The notes under the pieces are model-generated. The model was not told where the DNA came from. It did no database searches and worked only from the letters and a program-made list of their open reading frames with translations. From NCBI GenBank assembly GCA_964392615.1, contig CAYMRB010000347.1, positions 1 through 11,124 on the forward strand: DNA of 11,124 nucleotides, written 5' to 3'. Positions 1-10,365 of this stretch are shown in pieces (the stretch's first letter is position 1; each line of letters opens with the position of its first letter). Source of the stretch: CAYMRB01 sp964392615 (lineage in GTDB: Bacteria; Planctomycetota; UBA8108). The position numbers were made by a program, and so were the translations under genes.

Positions 1-78
1 GGAGTCGGAGTCGGAGTCGGAGTCGGAGTCGGAGTCGGTGTCGGAGTCGGTGTCGGAGTCGGTGTCGGCGTCGGAGAC
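1..78. repeat. Hexanucleotide tandem array (GGAGTC/GGTGTC)
   Basis: Thirteen consecutive 6-bp units: six identical GGAGTC units, then alternating GGTGTC and GGAGTC, ending in the variants GGCGTC and GGAGAC. On the minus strand the units read GACTCC/GACACC, the same family as the array at the right edge of the window. The array starts at base 1, so its true length is unknown. The plus frame that joins the hydrolase gene (Glu-Ser/Val-Ser repeats) is open, but its only early start is a GTG inside the repeat with no ribosome binding site. I treat the array as non-coding, or as part of an unseen neighbour. Confidence 0.9.
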
Positions 79-175
79 TCCGCTGCCACCCGCGTTTCCC
101 GCTCGGCGATCGCGTCGCGGTCTGGCAGAATGCGACGCTCGCGTTCTCTACTCTCCTTCAGGAGTCTGCCGTGCC

Positions 176-1063
176 ATGTCCCGCGAGGAAGCCGTTCGCC
201 GCCGACGCCGTGTCTGGAGTCGGCTCTTGGCGGTGGTCGTGCTGTTGGTCGTCGCTCACGTGATCGGCTGCAACGGGATGTTCTACCTTCCGGACGCGCG
301 GATCTACAGCACGCCCGCATCGTTCGGCGTGCGTTGCGAGGACGTGTACTTCGACAGCGCTGACGGCACGCGGCTCAACGGCTGGTACCTGCATGCGGAC
401 GACGCGTCCGGTCCGCGGCTCGGCACGGTCGTGCACTTTCACGGCAACGCGCAGAATTTGACGAGTCACGTGTACTTCGCGGAGTGGCTGACCGCTCGCG
501 GCCTCGACGTGTTCGTGTTCGATTACCGCGGCTACGGACGATCCGCGGGCTCTCCGAGTCGAGGTGGAATCCACGCCGACGCGATCGCCGCGCTCGACTA
601 CGTTCGGTCGCGTCCCGACGTCGATGCCGAACGCATCGTCGTGCTCGGTCAGAGCCTCGGTGGGGCGATCGCGCTCGGGGCTCTCGGCGAGGGGGACCGC
701 AGCGGCGTCCGCGCAGTCGCGGTCGACAGCACGTACCTGTGGTATCGCGACGTGGCCAACGAAGCGGTCGGCGGCACGTTTCTCACGTATCCGCTCGTGT
801 GGCTGCTGATCAGCAACGCGCACAGCCCCGGGCATTCGATCGACCGACTCGCTCCGATCCCGATTCACGTGTTCCACGGCGACGCGGATCGAGTCGTTCC
901 GATGCGCTGCGGGCGCGCGCTGTTCGACGCGGCACCCGAGCCGAAGACCTGGACCGAACGCGCCGGCGGCCGTCATTTGGAGACGTTCCACGAGCCGAGC
1001 CCGGAGCGCGAGCTGCTCGTACGGTTCTTCCACGCGGCGCTCGACGGCGACGGCGCGGAGTGA
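176..1063 (+). CDS. Alpha/beta hydrolase, probable lipoprotein (BEM46/YfhR-like)
   Basis: A 295-aa serine hydrolase of the alpha/beta fold, probably acting on an ester or acyl substrate at the cell envelope. The substrate is not predictable. The N-terminus has an Arg-rich n-region, a hydrophobic core and a lipobox-like VIGC ending at Cys32, which suggests a lipoprotein. HFHGN (about residues 87-91) is the oxyanion-hole HG motif. GQSLGG carries the nucleophile Ser160. HGDADRVVP gives the probable acid Asp238, and His267 in GGRH is the probable catalytic base. FDYRGYGRS is typical of the BEM46/YfhR group. The frame is open upstream into the hexamer array, but ATG 176 is preferred because AGGAG lies at 160-164 and the signal peptide begins there. 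The gene stands alone on this strand and converges with the minus-strand gene ending at 1090. The family call is firm; lipidation is inferred. Confidence 0.9.
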   Translation: MSREEAVRRRRRVWSRLLAVVVLLVVAHVIGCNGMFYLPDARIYSTPASFGVRCEDVYFDSADGTRLNGWYLHADDASGPRLGTVVHFHGNAQNLTSHVYFAEWLTARGLDVFVFDYRGYGRSAGSPSRGGIHADAIAALDYVRSRPDVDAERIVVLGQSLGGAIALGALGEGDRSGVRAVAVDSTYLWYRDVANEAVGGTFLTYPLVWLLISNAHSPGHSIDRLAPIPIHVFHGDADRVVPMRCGRALFDAAPEPKTWTERAGGRHLETFHEPSPERELLVRFFHAALDGDGAE

Positions 1064-1086
1064 GCGCCGACACGTCGTGAGGCGCT
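1063..1086. terminator. Hairpin in the convergent spacer
   Basis: AGCGCC (1063-1068) pairs perfectly with GGCGCT (1081-1086), and CAC/GTG can pair inside. It overlaps the hydrolase stop codon and ends 4 nt before the minus-strand gene's stop, so it could end transcription from both sides. There is no T-tract on either strand, so it is not a standard intrinsic terminator. Confidence 0.35.
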
Positions 1087-1089
1087 AGG

Positions 1090-1650
1090 CTACTCGGCGA
1101 TGCTGGCGATCGCCTTCGCCGAGGTCTCGAGCCACTCCCGCGCGCGCGGCAGATCCTCGAGCGCTTCCTCGTAGTAGCCGTCCGTCGTCAGGCTCCACAC
1201 GCGCGCGAGCAGGCGCTCGGCGCTCGCGACGCCCTCCCACACGCGTGCGTACTCGGTGAAGCCGATGAGCTCGACCAGCTCTTCGTGGCGCGAGGTCAGG
1301 TCGAACAGCTCGCCCGCCGACAGCGCAACGAGACGCGACGCGACCTCGTCCGGGGCCAGCTCGGCCTTGCGGTCGTCGAGCTCGCGCACGCTTGCGAGCA
1401 CGCGGTCGATGCTGTTACGGAACCAGCTCAACTCGCCTTGCCCATCGCTTTGCGCCGAGCGCGCGATCGAGCGCGCGAAGCGCGTCAGGATGCCGCCTGC
1501 GACGAGCCCGACAAGGCCGCCGGCGAACAGGGCGATCGACCAGTCCTCGGGTGCGAAGCCATCGGCATCCGTGCGAAACCCTGCCGCTCCGACGGTGCCG
1601 ACGCAGAAGCCGAGGACGATGACGAGATTGGCGACGATGTTTATCCACAT
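1090..1650 (-). CDS. Two-TM membrane protein of unknown function, coupled to OPT transporter
   Basis: A 186-aa protein with no family I recognise. It has two hydrophobic segments (about residues 4-24 and 37-59, both Gly-rich). A mostly helical, charged soluble domain follows (about 60-186), rich in Glu, Arg and Leu, including DDRKAELAPDEV and a SAGELFDLTSRHEELVELI stretch. It starts 13 nt after the OPT stop, and the OPT TGA overlaps its ribosome binding site (TGAGG). The two are almost certainly co-transcribed and translationally coupled. The open frame extends further upstream to 1716, but that part overlaps the OPT C-terminus, and ATG 1650 begins directly with a membrane segment, so 1650 is chosen. 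It may be an accessory subunit or a stability factor for the transporter; this is inferred only from position. Confidence 0.8.
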   Translation of the reverse strand: MWINIVANLVIVLGFCVGTVGAAGFRTDADGFAPEDWSIALFAGGLVGLVAGGILTRFARSIARSAQSDGQGELSWFRNSIDRVLASVRELDDRKAELAPDEVASRLVALSAGELFDLTSRHEELVELIGFTEYARVWEGVASAERLLARVWSLTTDGYYEEALEDLPRAREWLETSAKAIASIAE

Positions 1651-1663
1651 GATCAGAGTTGCC

Positions 1664-2207
1664 TCACAACGACGTCGCGACCTTCCAGAGTGCGTGACTG
1701 ACACCGACCAGCGCATCCCCTACGATCAGCCCCGCCGCGATCGGCACCCCCTTGTCTTCGGCGAAACGTGGCCCCTTCACCTTGGTGACGATGATGTTCA
1801 CGATCCCGCCGAGGCCGAACACGATCATGTACTCGAAGGGCAGGTAGAGCGACAGCCCGACCATCACGCCCATGCCGGGCGACACGAGGAGCGACACGAC
1901 GATGCCGAGGATCGCGCCGGCGATGTACTTGCCCAGCGGTACGTCGCCGCCACGCATGATCTCGATGGCGCCCTCGAGCGCGCCGGCTTGCGGGGCTTTC
2001 AGCTCCGGATAACCCCTGGCGAGCGTCGTTTCCGTGCCCCCGGCGTCTTGATACGCCGCCAGCGCCTCCGGCGTCGCTTGTGCGCGCTCCCACAGGATCT
2101 GCGCCTGATCCGGTCCGAACGCGTAGCTCTGCCAGAGCACGAAGACGATGGCGAGAGTGATCGCCGGACCGATCCAACACGTCGCGATTTGCGCGAATTG
2201 CTGGCGT
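1664..2207 (-). CDS. OPT-family oligopeptide transporter, C-terminal part (left contig)
   Basis: The last 180 residues of an OPT-superfamily transporter, a proton-coupled importer of oligopeptides or metal chelates in the inner membrane. Hallmarks of the C-terminal repeat are visible: the LKAPQAGAL segment before the last membrane segments, GVMVGLSLYLPFEY, and the closing AAGLIVGDALVGV. The fragment begins at the scaffold gap with RQQFAQIATCWIGPAIT, a stretch that also ends the N-terminal fragment across the gap. The two pieces are in different frames if the ten Ns are taken literally, so the gap length is not real. Together, minus the duplicated 17 residues, they give about 630 aa, a normal prokaryotic OPT length. 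The two halves may nevertheless come from different gene copies or strains. Confidence 0.85.
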
Positions 2208-2217
2208 NNNNNNNNNN
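2208..2217. other. Scaffold gap (10 N)
   Basis: Ten undetermined bases inside the OPT gene. The flanks 2156-2206 and 2218-2268 align over 51 bp with about 15 mismatches, mostly at third codon positions, and both encode RQQxAQIATCWxGPA. The gap is therefore an unmerged overlap between homologous but different contig ends, not missing sequence of known length. Confidence 0.97.
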
Positions 2218-3618
2218 GGAAACGGCCGGGCCCATCCAGCAGGTGGCGATCTGGGCGACCTGCTGACGGGCGGGGAGGCTGCCGACGAGGTAGCCCGTCT
2301 TCAGGTCGGCCATCATGTCGGCGCACATCGACGTGGCGACGCAGATCGCGGCGCCGAGCGTCACCGCCGGCACGATGAACACCTCTCTCGTGCCGAAGAT
2401 CGCCATCATGATCGCGATCGCGATCAGCGACAGTCCGGACAGCGGCGACCAATCGGTTCGGCCCGTGGTCTGCGCGACGACGAGTCCGGCGAGCCAGAGC
2501 CAGAATCCGCCCACCGCGGCTGCGAGGATCGCCTTCCCCCAGGTGACGTCGTCGCCGCCCGAGACTTTGGCTGCGACGAGCAGCAGCCCGAAGCCGATGA
2601 CGAGGCCGGTGTTGAGCACGCTGACGGGCATCTCCTCCCGCGGCCCGATCGTCTTCGGCGACCGCAGGCTCGCGAGCGCCGCCCTCAACGCCGGCAGCGC
2701 GACCATGATGCCTGCGATCGCGCCGCCGAGGATCATGCCGATCCCGACGTTGCGCGACGTGAACTGCGAGAACGCGCCGAAGAACTTGTCGGCCTTCTTG
2801 AAAGCTGCAGCACCTGCGAAATCGTCGCTCGCACTGTCGAACGGAGTCCAGTTCGCCCACAGGTTCGCGTCGTTCGCGTCCACGGGAACCCAGCCGAGGT
2901 ACACGCACGCCGGAATCAGCACCCAGAAGTTCAGCAACGTACCGTAGAGGACCACCAGGCCGGGGCGTCCGGCGAGGTACCCGGCGCCGAGGCTGAGAAG
3001 GCTGACGGCGAACACGAAGCGGAATCCAGCCGGCAGGCCGATCCAGTCCCCGACCGGCATCTTTCCGCCGACGTTGATCGCGATCGTCGTGACGATGACA
3101 GAGACGATGATTCCGCCGACGAGCAGGATCGCTTTCTGCACGCCCGCGCCCGGAGACCTCAAGATGGCCGCGGTCGCGACGCCCTCGGGGAATCGGAGGC
3201 GCTCGAAGTCGATGATCTGCTTGCGCAGCGGAATGATCATCACGACGCCGAGAATCGAGCCGGCCATCGTCGCGATGACGAGCGGTACGAAGCGAATCGA
3301 GTCCGGCGCGAGCGTGCCCTTGTGCACGAACAGGTACAGCACCGGCACAGTGAATATCACGCCGGCGTTGACCGTGTTGACCCCCGACGCCACGGTCTGG
3401 AACACGTTGACCTCGAGGATCGAGCCCGCGCGCGGCGCGAAGGACCGTAGCACGCCGCGCAGGAGGCCGAAGCCGATGACGGCCGCGACGGTCGAGCCGA
3501 CGATGCCGAATCCGATCTGCAGTCCGGCGTAGCAGATCCCCATGTTCAGGAGCGCTCCGACGAGGACGCCTCCGATGAGGCTCGTCGGGGTCAACTCACG
3601 GTACGGTCGCGTCGCCAA
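2218..3618 (-). CDS. OPT-family oligopeptide transporter, N-terminal part (right contig)
   Basis: The first 467 residues of an OPT-superfamily importer. Visible family signatures in order: RELTPTSLIGG at the N-terminus, YAGLQIGFGIVGSTVAA (residues about 30-46), the SILEVNVFQTVASG motif, LRFPEGVATA (the family's LRFPxGxA block), GLSLIAIAIM, and DLKTGYLVGSLPARQQ near the break. It has multiple hydrophobic segments throughout. The start is TTG at 3618; GAGGG sits 7 nt upstream on the minus strand and the N-terminal RELTP begins at once, so no longer form is needed. It lies 147 nt downstream of the isomerase gene on the same strand, separated by inverted repeats, so it may have its own promoter. 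Substrate (peptide, metal chelate or other) cannot be told from sequence. The fragment ends at the scaffold gap. Confidence 0.88.
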
Positions 3619-3637
3619 TTTCAGGCCCTCGCGGCTG

Positions 3638-3656
3638 GCGACCCGTCACGGGTCGC
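3638..3656. repeat. Short perfect hairpin upstream of the OPT start
   Basis: GCGACCCG and CGGGTCGC form an 8-bp perfect inverted repeat with a 3-nt loop. It lies 20-38 nt before the OPT TTG start, just upstream of its ribosome binding site on the minus strand. It could shape the 5' leader of the transporter mRNA. There is no T-tract after it on either strand. Confidence 0.55.
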
Positions 3657-3670
3657 GGTGGGGGGGAAGA

Positions 3671-3748
3671 GAGTCGAGGAGTTCGAGCGGAGTCGAACCC
3701 GGTCGCGAAACGAGTCGACGTCCGTCTCTGCCGAGCGCACGTCGACTC
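3671..3748. promoter_or_regulatory. Cluster of GAGTCGA heptamers between isomerase and OPT genes
   Basis: GAGTCGA occurs three times in direct orientation, at 3671-3677, 3690-3696 and 3712-3718, and once inverted (TCGACTC) at 3742-3748. The spacing is 19 and 22 bp, about two helical turns. GTTCGA/TCGAAC at 3681-3698 forms a further 6-bp inverted repeat. The position, 50-130 bp before the OPT start, would suit an operator. No regulator gene is visible, so this is only a candidate. Confidence 0.35.
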
Positions 3749-3755
3749 GTCGCGA
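3702..3755 (-). terminator. Long inverted repeat after the isomerase gene
   Basis: ACGAGTCGACGT (3710-3721) and ACGTCGACTCGT (3739-3750) are perfect 12-bp arms with a 17-nt loop. TCGCG/CGCGA extends the stem by 5 bp after an AA bulge. It begins about 11 nt after the isomerase stop on the minus strand, where a terminator or mRNA-stabilising hairpin is expected. There is no T-tract, so Rho-independent termination is doubtful. It could equally be a dyad operator for the OPT operon. Confidence 0.5.
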
Positions 3756-3765
3756 TCGGGGCCCG

Positions 3766-4710
3766 TCAGCTGCTCATCTCGTCGCCAACGCGCGCGAGGA
3801 GCTGCTTGGTCAGGCGGATCCCCTCGATCTCGCCGGGCTTGCCGCCTTCCCACTCGATGCCCACATAGCCGTGATAGCCGGCGTCGCAGACGATCTTCAT
3901 CATGCGGCGGAAGTCGGTGTTCTTCTCATTGCCTGCTTCGTCGAAGACGTGCGACTTCGCGCTGACCGCCTTCGCGTAGGGCATCAGCTCGGTGACGCCC
4001 TTGTAGCGGTCGTACCACTTGCCGCCGCCGACGTGAAAGTTGCCGAAGTCGGGCAGGGTGCCGCAGGTCGGGAGGCCAACGGTCTTCATCACCGACGCGA
4101 GCCACGCGCCGTTCGACGACAGGCCGCCGTGGTTCTCGACGATGACGTTGATGCCGTACGGCTCGGCGAACTCCGTCACGCGGCGCAGGCCGTCGGCCGC
4201 GAGCTTGATCTGGTCGTCGTACTCGCCGCTCGACGCAGCGTTGACGCGAATCGAGTGACACCCGAGATACTGCGCCGCCTCGACCCAGCGGTAGTGGTTC
4301 TCGACGGCCTTCGTGCGGCGCGCGGCGTCGGGGTCGCCGAGCCGACCTTCGCCATCGATCATGATCAGCAGCGTTTGCACGCCTTCCTGGCGCGCCCTGT
4401 CCTTGAGCTGGAACAGGTACTTCTTGTCCTTCGCCTTGTCCTTGAAGAACTGGTTGACGTACTCGATGGCATCGATGCCGAGCTCGTTCGCCGTCGCCGC
4501 GAAGTCGACGTTCGAGATCTTGCCCTGACGCAGCGTGCGGTGGAGCGACCACTGGGCCAGCGAGATCTTGAACGGCGCCTTCGATTTCTCCGGAGCGGGA
4601 GCCGCGGCCGCGGTCAGGGGCGCAGCGCTGGCGAGCGCGCCGGCGGCGATGCAGGCCGCTCCGCGGCGAAGGAACTGACGGCGATCGGGAGACGGAACCG
4701 GAGTGGCCAT
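3766..4710 (-). CDS. Tat-exported sugar phosphate isomerase/epimerase-like TIM barrel
   Basis: A 314-aa protein of the xylose-isomerase-like TIM-barrel superfamily (AP_endonuc_2 domain), with about 270 residues of barrel after an export signal. The N-terminus has a twin-arginine motif (RRQFL, Arg10-Arg11), an Ala-rich h-region and an ALA/AAA cleavage zone around residues 30-40, so the enzyme should fold in the cytoplasm and act in the periplasm. Four probable divalent-metal ligands are in the expected order: Glu192 in VENHGG, Asp221 in PDFGN, His254 in KSHVFD and Glu286 in GIEWEG. It probably isomerises or epimerises a sugar or polyol; the exact substrate is unknown. AGAGGA lies 8 nt before the ATG. 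It is on the same strand as the upstream 77-aa gene and the downstream OPT gene, but hairpins separate it from OPT. The family assignment is firm. Confidence 0.9.
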   Translation of the reverse strand: MATPVPSPDRRQFLRRGAACIAAGALASAAPLTAAAAPAPEKSKAPFKISLAQWSLHRTLRQGKISNVDFAATANELGIDAIEYVNQFFKDKAKDKKYLFQLKDRARQEGVQTLLIMIDGEGRLGDPDAARRTKAVENHYRWVEAAQYLGCHSIRVNAASSGEYDDQIKLAADGLRRVTEFAEPYGINVIVENHGGLSSNGAWLASVMKTVGLPTCGTLPDFGNFHVGGGKWYDRYKGVTELMPYAKAVSAKSHVFDEAGNEKNTDFRRMMKIVCDAGYHGYVGIEWEGGKPGEIEGIRLTKQLLARVGDEMSS

Positions 4711-4831
4711 AGTGCGCGTCCTCTGACTCGTTCGTGAAACCGTGTTTCTGCGGGCAAGTCGGGCATTCTAACCCGTGCTGCCGCAGCGGCACAACGGCGA
4801 ACGAACGTCGCTCGGGGGCGCGAAACGGGCG

Positions 4832-5065
4832 TCAGGCGCTGTTCACGAGTTGTACGAGGGTGGCGACGGGATCGCGACTCGCCGGCACGAGAGCTGGCGG
4901 CACCAGGGCTCGGAGAACCCGGTTCTCCTCTTCGAGCTGCTCGATGGCGTGGATCGCGGCGATCTGCGCGCGATAGTACTCCGCACCCCACGGTGTCTCT
5001 GCCAGGAGCTTCGCGATGCGGTTCAGGAACTTGCGCTGCTCCGGTTCGAGTCGGCTCTCGCTCAT
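4832..5065 (-). CDS. Small coiled-coil-like protein, unknown function
   Basis: A 77-aa protein, not recognised. It is charged and predicted helical, with no membrane segment or signal peptide. Residues about 36-54 (AIHAIEQLEEENRVLRAL) have heptad-like hydrophobic spacing, so it may form a short coiled coil. A conserved-looking LAETPWGAEYYRAQI stretch precedes it. The case for a real gene is a near-perfect ribosome binding site, GGAGGTG, 5 nt before the ATG, plus a plausible amino-acid composition. It is transcribed divergently from the large TPR operon and lies 121 nt upstream of the isomerase gene on the same strand. It may be an oligomerising adaptor; this is only a guess from the helix pattern. 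Confidence 0.75.
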   Translation of the reverse strand: MSESRLEPEQRKFLNRIAKLLAETPWGAEYYRAQIAAIHAIEQLEEENRVLRALVPPALVPASRDPVATLVQLVNSA

Positions 5066-5382
5066 GGCATCACCTCCGTCACGGACCTCAGACCCTACAC
5101 TCGCGCGGACGCGGCAGTACTCGGGACCGCATTCACGCGGAGCGGTAAGCTGCAGGAACCGTGCCGTGGACGCGGTCGTTGCCGTAACGCGGCATGGGGC
5201 CGCAGCCTGGTCGAGCCATCACACCGCTGGCGCGCGATCTGCCGGGCGGGGATCGGGCAGGTAGATCTTCCCCACTGGGGCGAATGCGCGGCCCCTGGCG
5301 GCGTACGCCGCAAAGCTGGCTTCGGCAACTGGGATATGAAAGGATGACGGGGCTTCTCACCCAGACCAGCGGGAGGTGTCGG
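5066..5382. promoter_or_regulatory. Divergent intergenic region with promoters of both units
   Basis: 317 bp without a gene between the divergent 77-aa gene and the TPR operon. It must hold the promoter for the operon and probably one for the minus-strand block. I could not pick out a convincing -35/-10 pair; the DNA is GC-rich throughout. Besides the nested leader described separately, it contains CTGCC/GGCAG within 5236-5266. Two mutually exclusive hairpins use the same GGGG: CCCC-ACT-GGGG at 5270-5280 and GGGGC/GCCCC at 5277-5295. These alternatives make a leader switch conceivable but not shown. Confidence 0.6.
5298..5370 (+). promoter_or_regulatory. Structured 5' leader abutting the TPR gene ribosome binding site
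   Basis: A 14-bp perfect palindrome (5298-5311) is followed by AAA and then a nested helix. GCTGG (5315-5319) pairs with CCAGC (5366-5370) and, inside it, CTGGG (5329-5333) pairs with CCCAG (5360-5364). The outer stem ends immediately before the ribosome binding site GGGAGGTG (5371-5378). The fold could control access to that site. It contains CGCAAAG, which recalls part of the GEMM c-di-GMP riboswitch, but the rest of that consensus is missing, so I do not assign a class. Confidence 0.4.
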
Positions 5383-8993
<3,611 letters not shown>

Positions 8994-8997
<4 letters not shown>

Positions 8998-9923
8998 GCG
9001 TGCGCGAACGAGCGGGGAGAGCGACAGCCGGCAAGCTCGTCATCGTCAGTCTCGTCGCCGTCGTCGGGCTGAGCGTCATCGCGCCGTCGATCCAGCGCAT
9101 CGTCGCACAGGACGACCCGACGGCCGGCGGCGCGGCGGGTGCTGCCGCAGCGAATCCGGAAGGCGACAACGCAGGTGGCGCTGGCGACAACGGCGCCACC
9201 GAGAACGGGTCGGGCGACGCGGGCGCGAATCACCCGGAGACGTACCTCGACTTCGCGCTGGCCGGCGGCAAGCTGATGGCGCCGATCGGCATCTGCAGTC
9301 TGCTGTGGCTGACGTTTCTCGTCGAGCGTCTGATCGCGCTGCGCAGCGGCCGCGTGCTGCCCGGAGGGCTCGTGCGCGGGTTCGTCGCGATCGACAAGAA
9401 CCGCGCGCTCGATCGCGGCGTCGTCGAGCGGCTGTGCAAGCGGTACCGATCGAGCGCGTCGCGCGTCCTCGAGGTCGCGCTGGCCCACCTCGAGGCCCCG
9501 CGGGAGGACATCGAGCACGCGGTCAATAACGTCGCGCAGCGCGAGGTTCACCGCCTTCGCCGCTACCTGCGGCTGTTTTCGGTCATCGCCGGAATCGCGC
9601 CGCTCCTCGGGCTCCTCGGCACGGTCACCGGGATGATTCAGGCGTTCCGAGAGGTCGCGATCAGTGGGCTCGGCTCCGGACAAGCTCTCGCGCCCGGCAT
9701 CTACCAGGCGCTGATCACGACGGCCGCGGGGCTGATCATCGCGATTCCCGCGCTGATCACCCACCACTGGTTCGAGTCGAAGATCGACGGCTACGTGCAC
9801 CGAATCGACACCCTGGTCGTCGACTTCGTCGAAGCGTTCGGGCCGCGTCGGAAGGCGCGAAACTCCGAGGTCAGGCACTCCGACGAGCCGCGTGTCGCGA
9901 CGAGCGGCGCGGGGGAGGCGTGA
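8994..9923 (+). CDS. MotA/TolQ/ExbB-type proton channel protein with periplasmic extension
   Basis: A 309-aa inner-membrane subunit of a proton-driven motor, partner of the ExbD-like protein encoded next. The N-terminus has a hydrophobic signal or anchor (about 15-36, followed by IVAQD). A Gly/Ala/Asn/Asp-rich low-complexity periplasmic segment follows (about 40-80). The three core TM segments are at about 94-116, 194-217 and 237-258. The second contains PLLGLLGTVTGMIQAF, the diagnostic signature of the family, and the third contains TTAAGLIIAIPA. The large cytoplasmic loop (about 117-190) is also typical. The core is TolQ/ExbB-sized; the first 80 residues are extra, as in ExbB proteins with an N-terminal extension. 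GGAGG is 9 nt before the ATG, which overlaps the TPR stop. I call it ExbB-like and give no gene symbol because TolQ and ExbB cannot be separated here. Confidence 0.93.
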
Positions 9924-9927
9924 CGCC

Positions 9928-10362
9928 ATGATCCGCGTCGAGCGACGCCGACGAGATCTGCAGCTCGATATGGCGCCGATGATCGACATGGTGTTCCTGT
10001 TGATCATCTTCTTCCTGACCGCGACGACGTTCACTGAGCGCGAGCGCGAACAGGATGTCCTCTTGCCGTCGAACCGCAAGCCGGGAAGCCTCAGCCGCAG
10101 CCTCGACAACAACGTCATCGTCAACGTGCTCGCTGACGGCGGCGTCCGCGTGTTCGGCGACGCGATGGAGCTGGACGCGCTCGTCGCGGTGATTCGCGAC
10201 CGCAAGGCCCGAGCGAGCGCGCCGCTGAAGGTGCAGGTGCGCGCGGATCGGCGCACGCTGTACGCCCACGTCGCGGCCGCGCTCCAGGCGATCGAGCGCG
10301 GCGGTGTGCCGCGGCCGTATCTGTCGTACAAGGTCGAAGGACTGGGCGAAGGGGAGGACTGA
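9928..10362 (+). CDS. ExbD/TolR-type biopolymer transport protein
   Basis: A 144-aa partner of the ExbB-like channel. It has a short basic cytoplasmic N-terminus (RVERRRRD), a single TM segment (about 17-36, APMIDMVFLLIIFFL) and a periplasmic domain (about 37-144) of normal ExbD/TolR size. Asp20 in the MID motif is the membrane carboxylate that carries protons in this family. It lies 4 nt after the ExbB-like stop, with GGAGG 9 nt before the ATG. In-frame starts upstream would overlap the preceding gene and add no family residues. Only one ExbD copy is present; related operons in other phyla often have two. The family call is firm. Confidence 0.93.
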   Translation: MIRVERRRRDLQLDMAPMIDMVFLLIIFFLTATTFTEREREQDVLLPSNRKPGSLSRSLDNNVIVNVLADGGVRVFGDAMELDALVAVIRDRKARASAPLKVQVRADRRTLYAHVAAALQAIERGGVPRPYLSYKVEGLGEGED

Positions 10363-10365
10363 CCG

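Noticed and set aside
38..175. Upstream extension of the hydrolase through the Glu-Ser/Val-Ser repeat
   Set aside because: The start would be a GTG inside the hexamer array without a ribosome binding site, and would place the lipoprotein signal peptide internally. ATG 176 has AGGAG upstream and begins the signal peptide.
3658..4737. A 359-codon plus-strand open frame
   Set aside because: It overlaps the Tat-exported TIM-barrel gene, which has all four metal ligands and a twin-arginine motif. The plus-strand product looks like a random shadow.
5290..5382. GEMM (c-di-GMP-I) riboswitch before the TPR gene
   Set aside because: Only the CGCAAAG piece fits. The paired GGGCAAACC half and the second conserved stem are missing.
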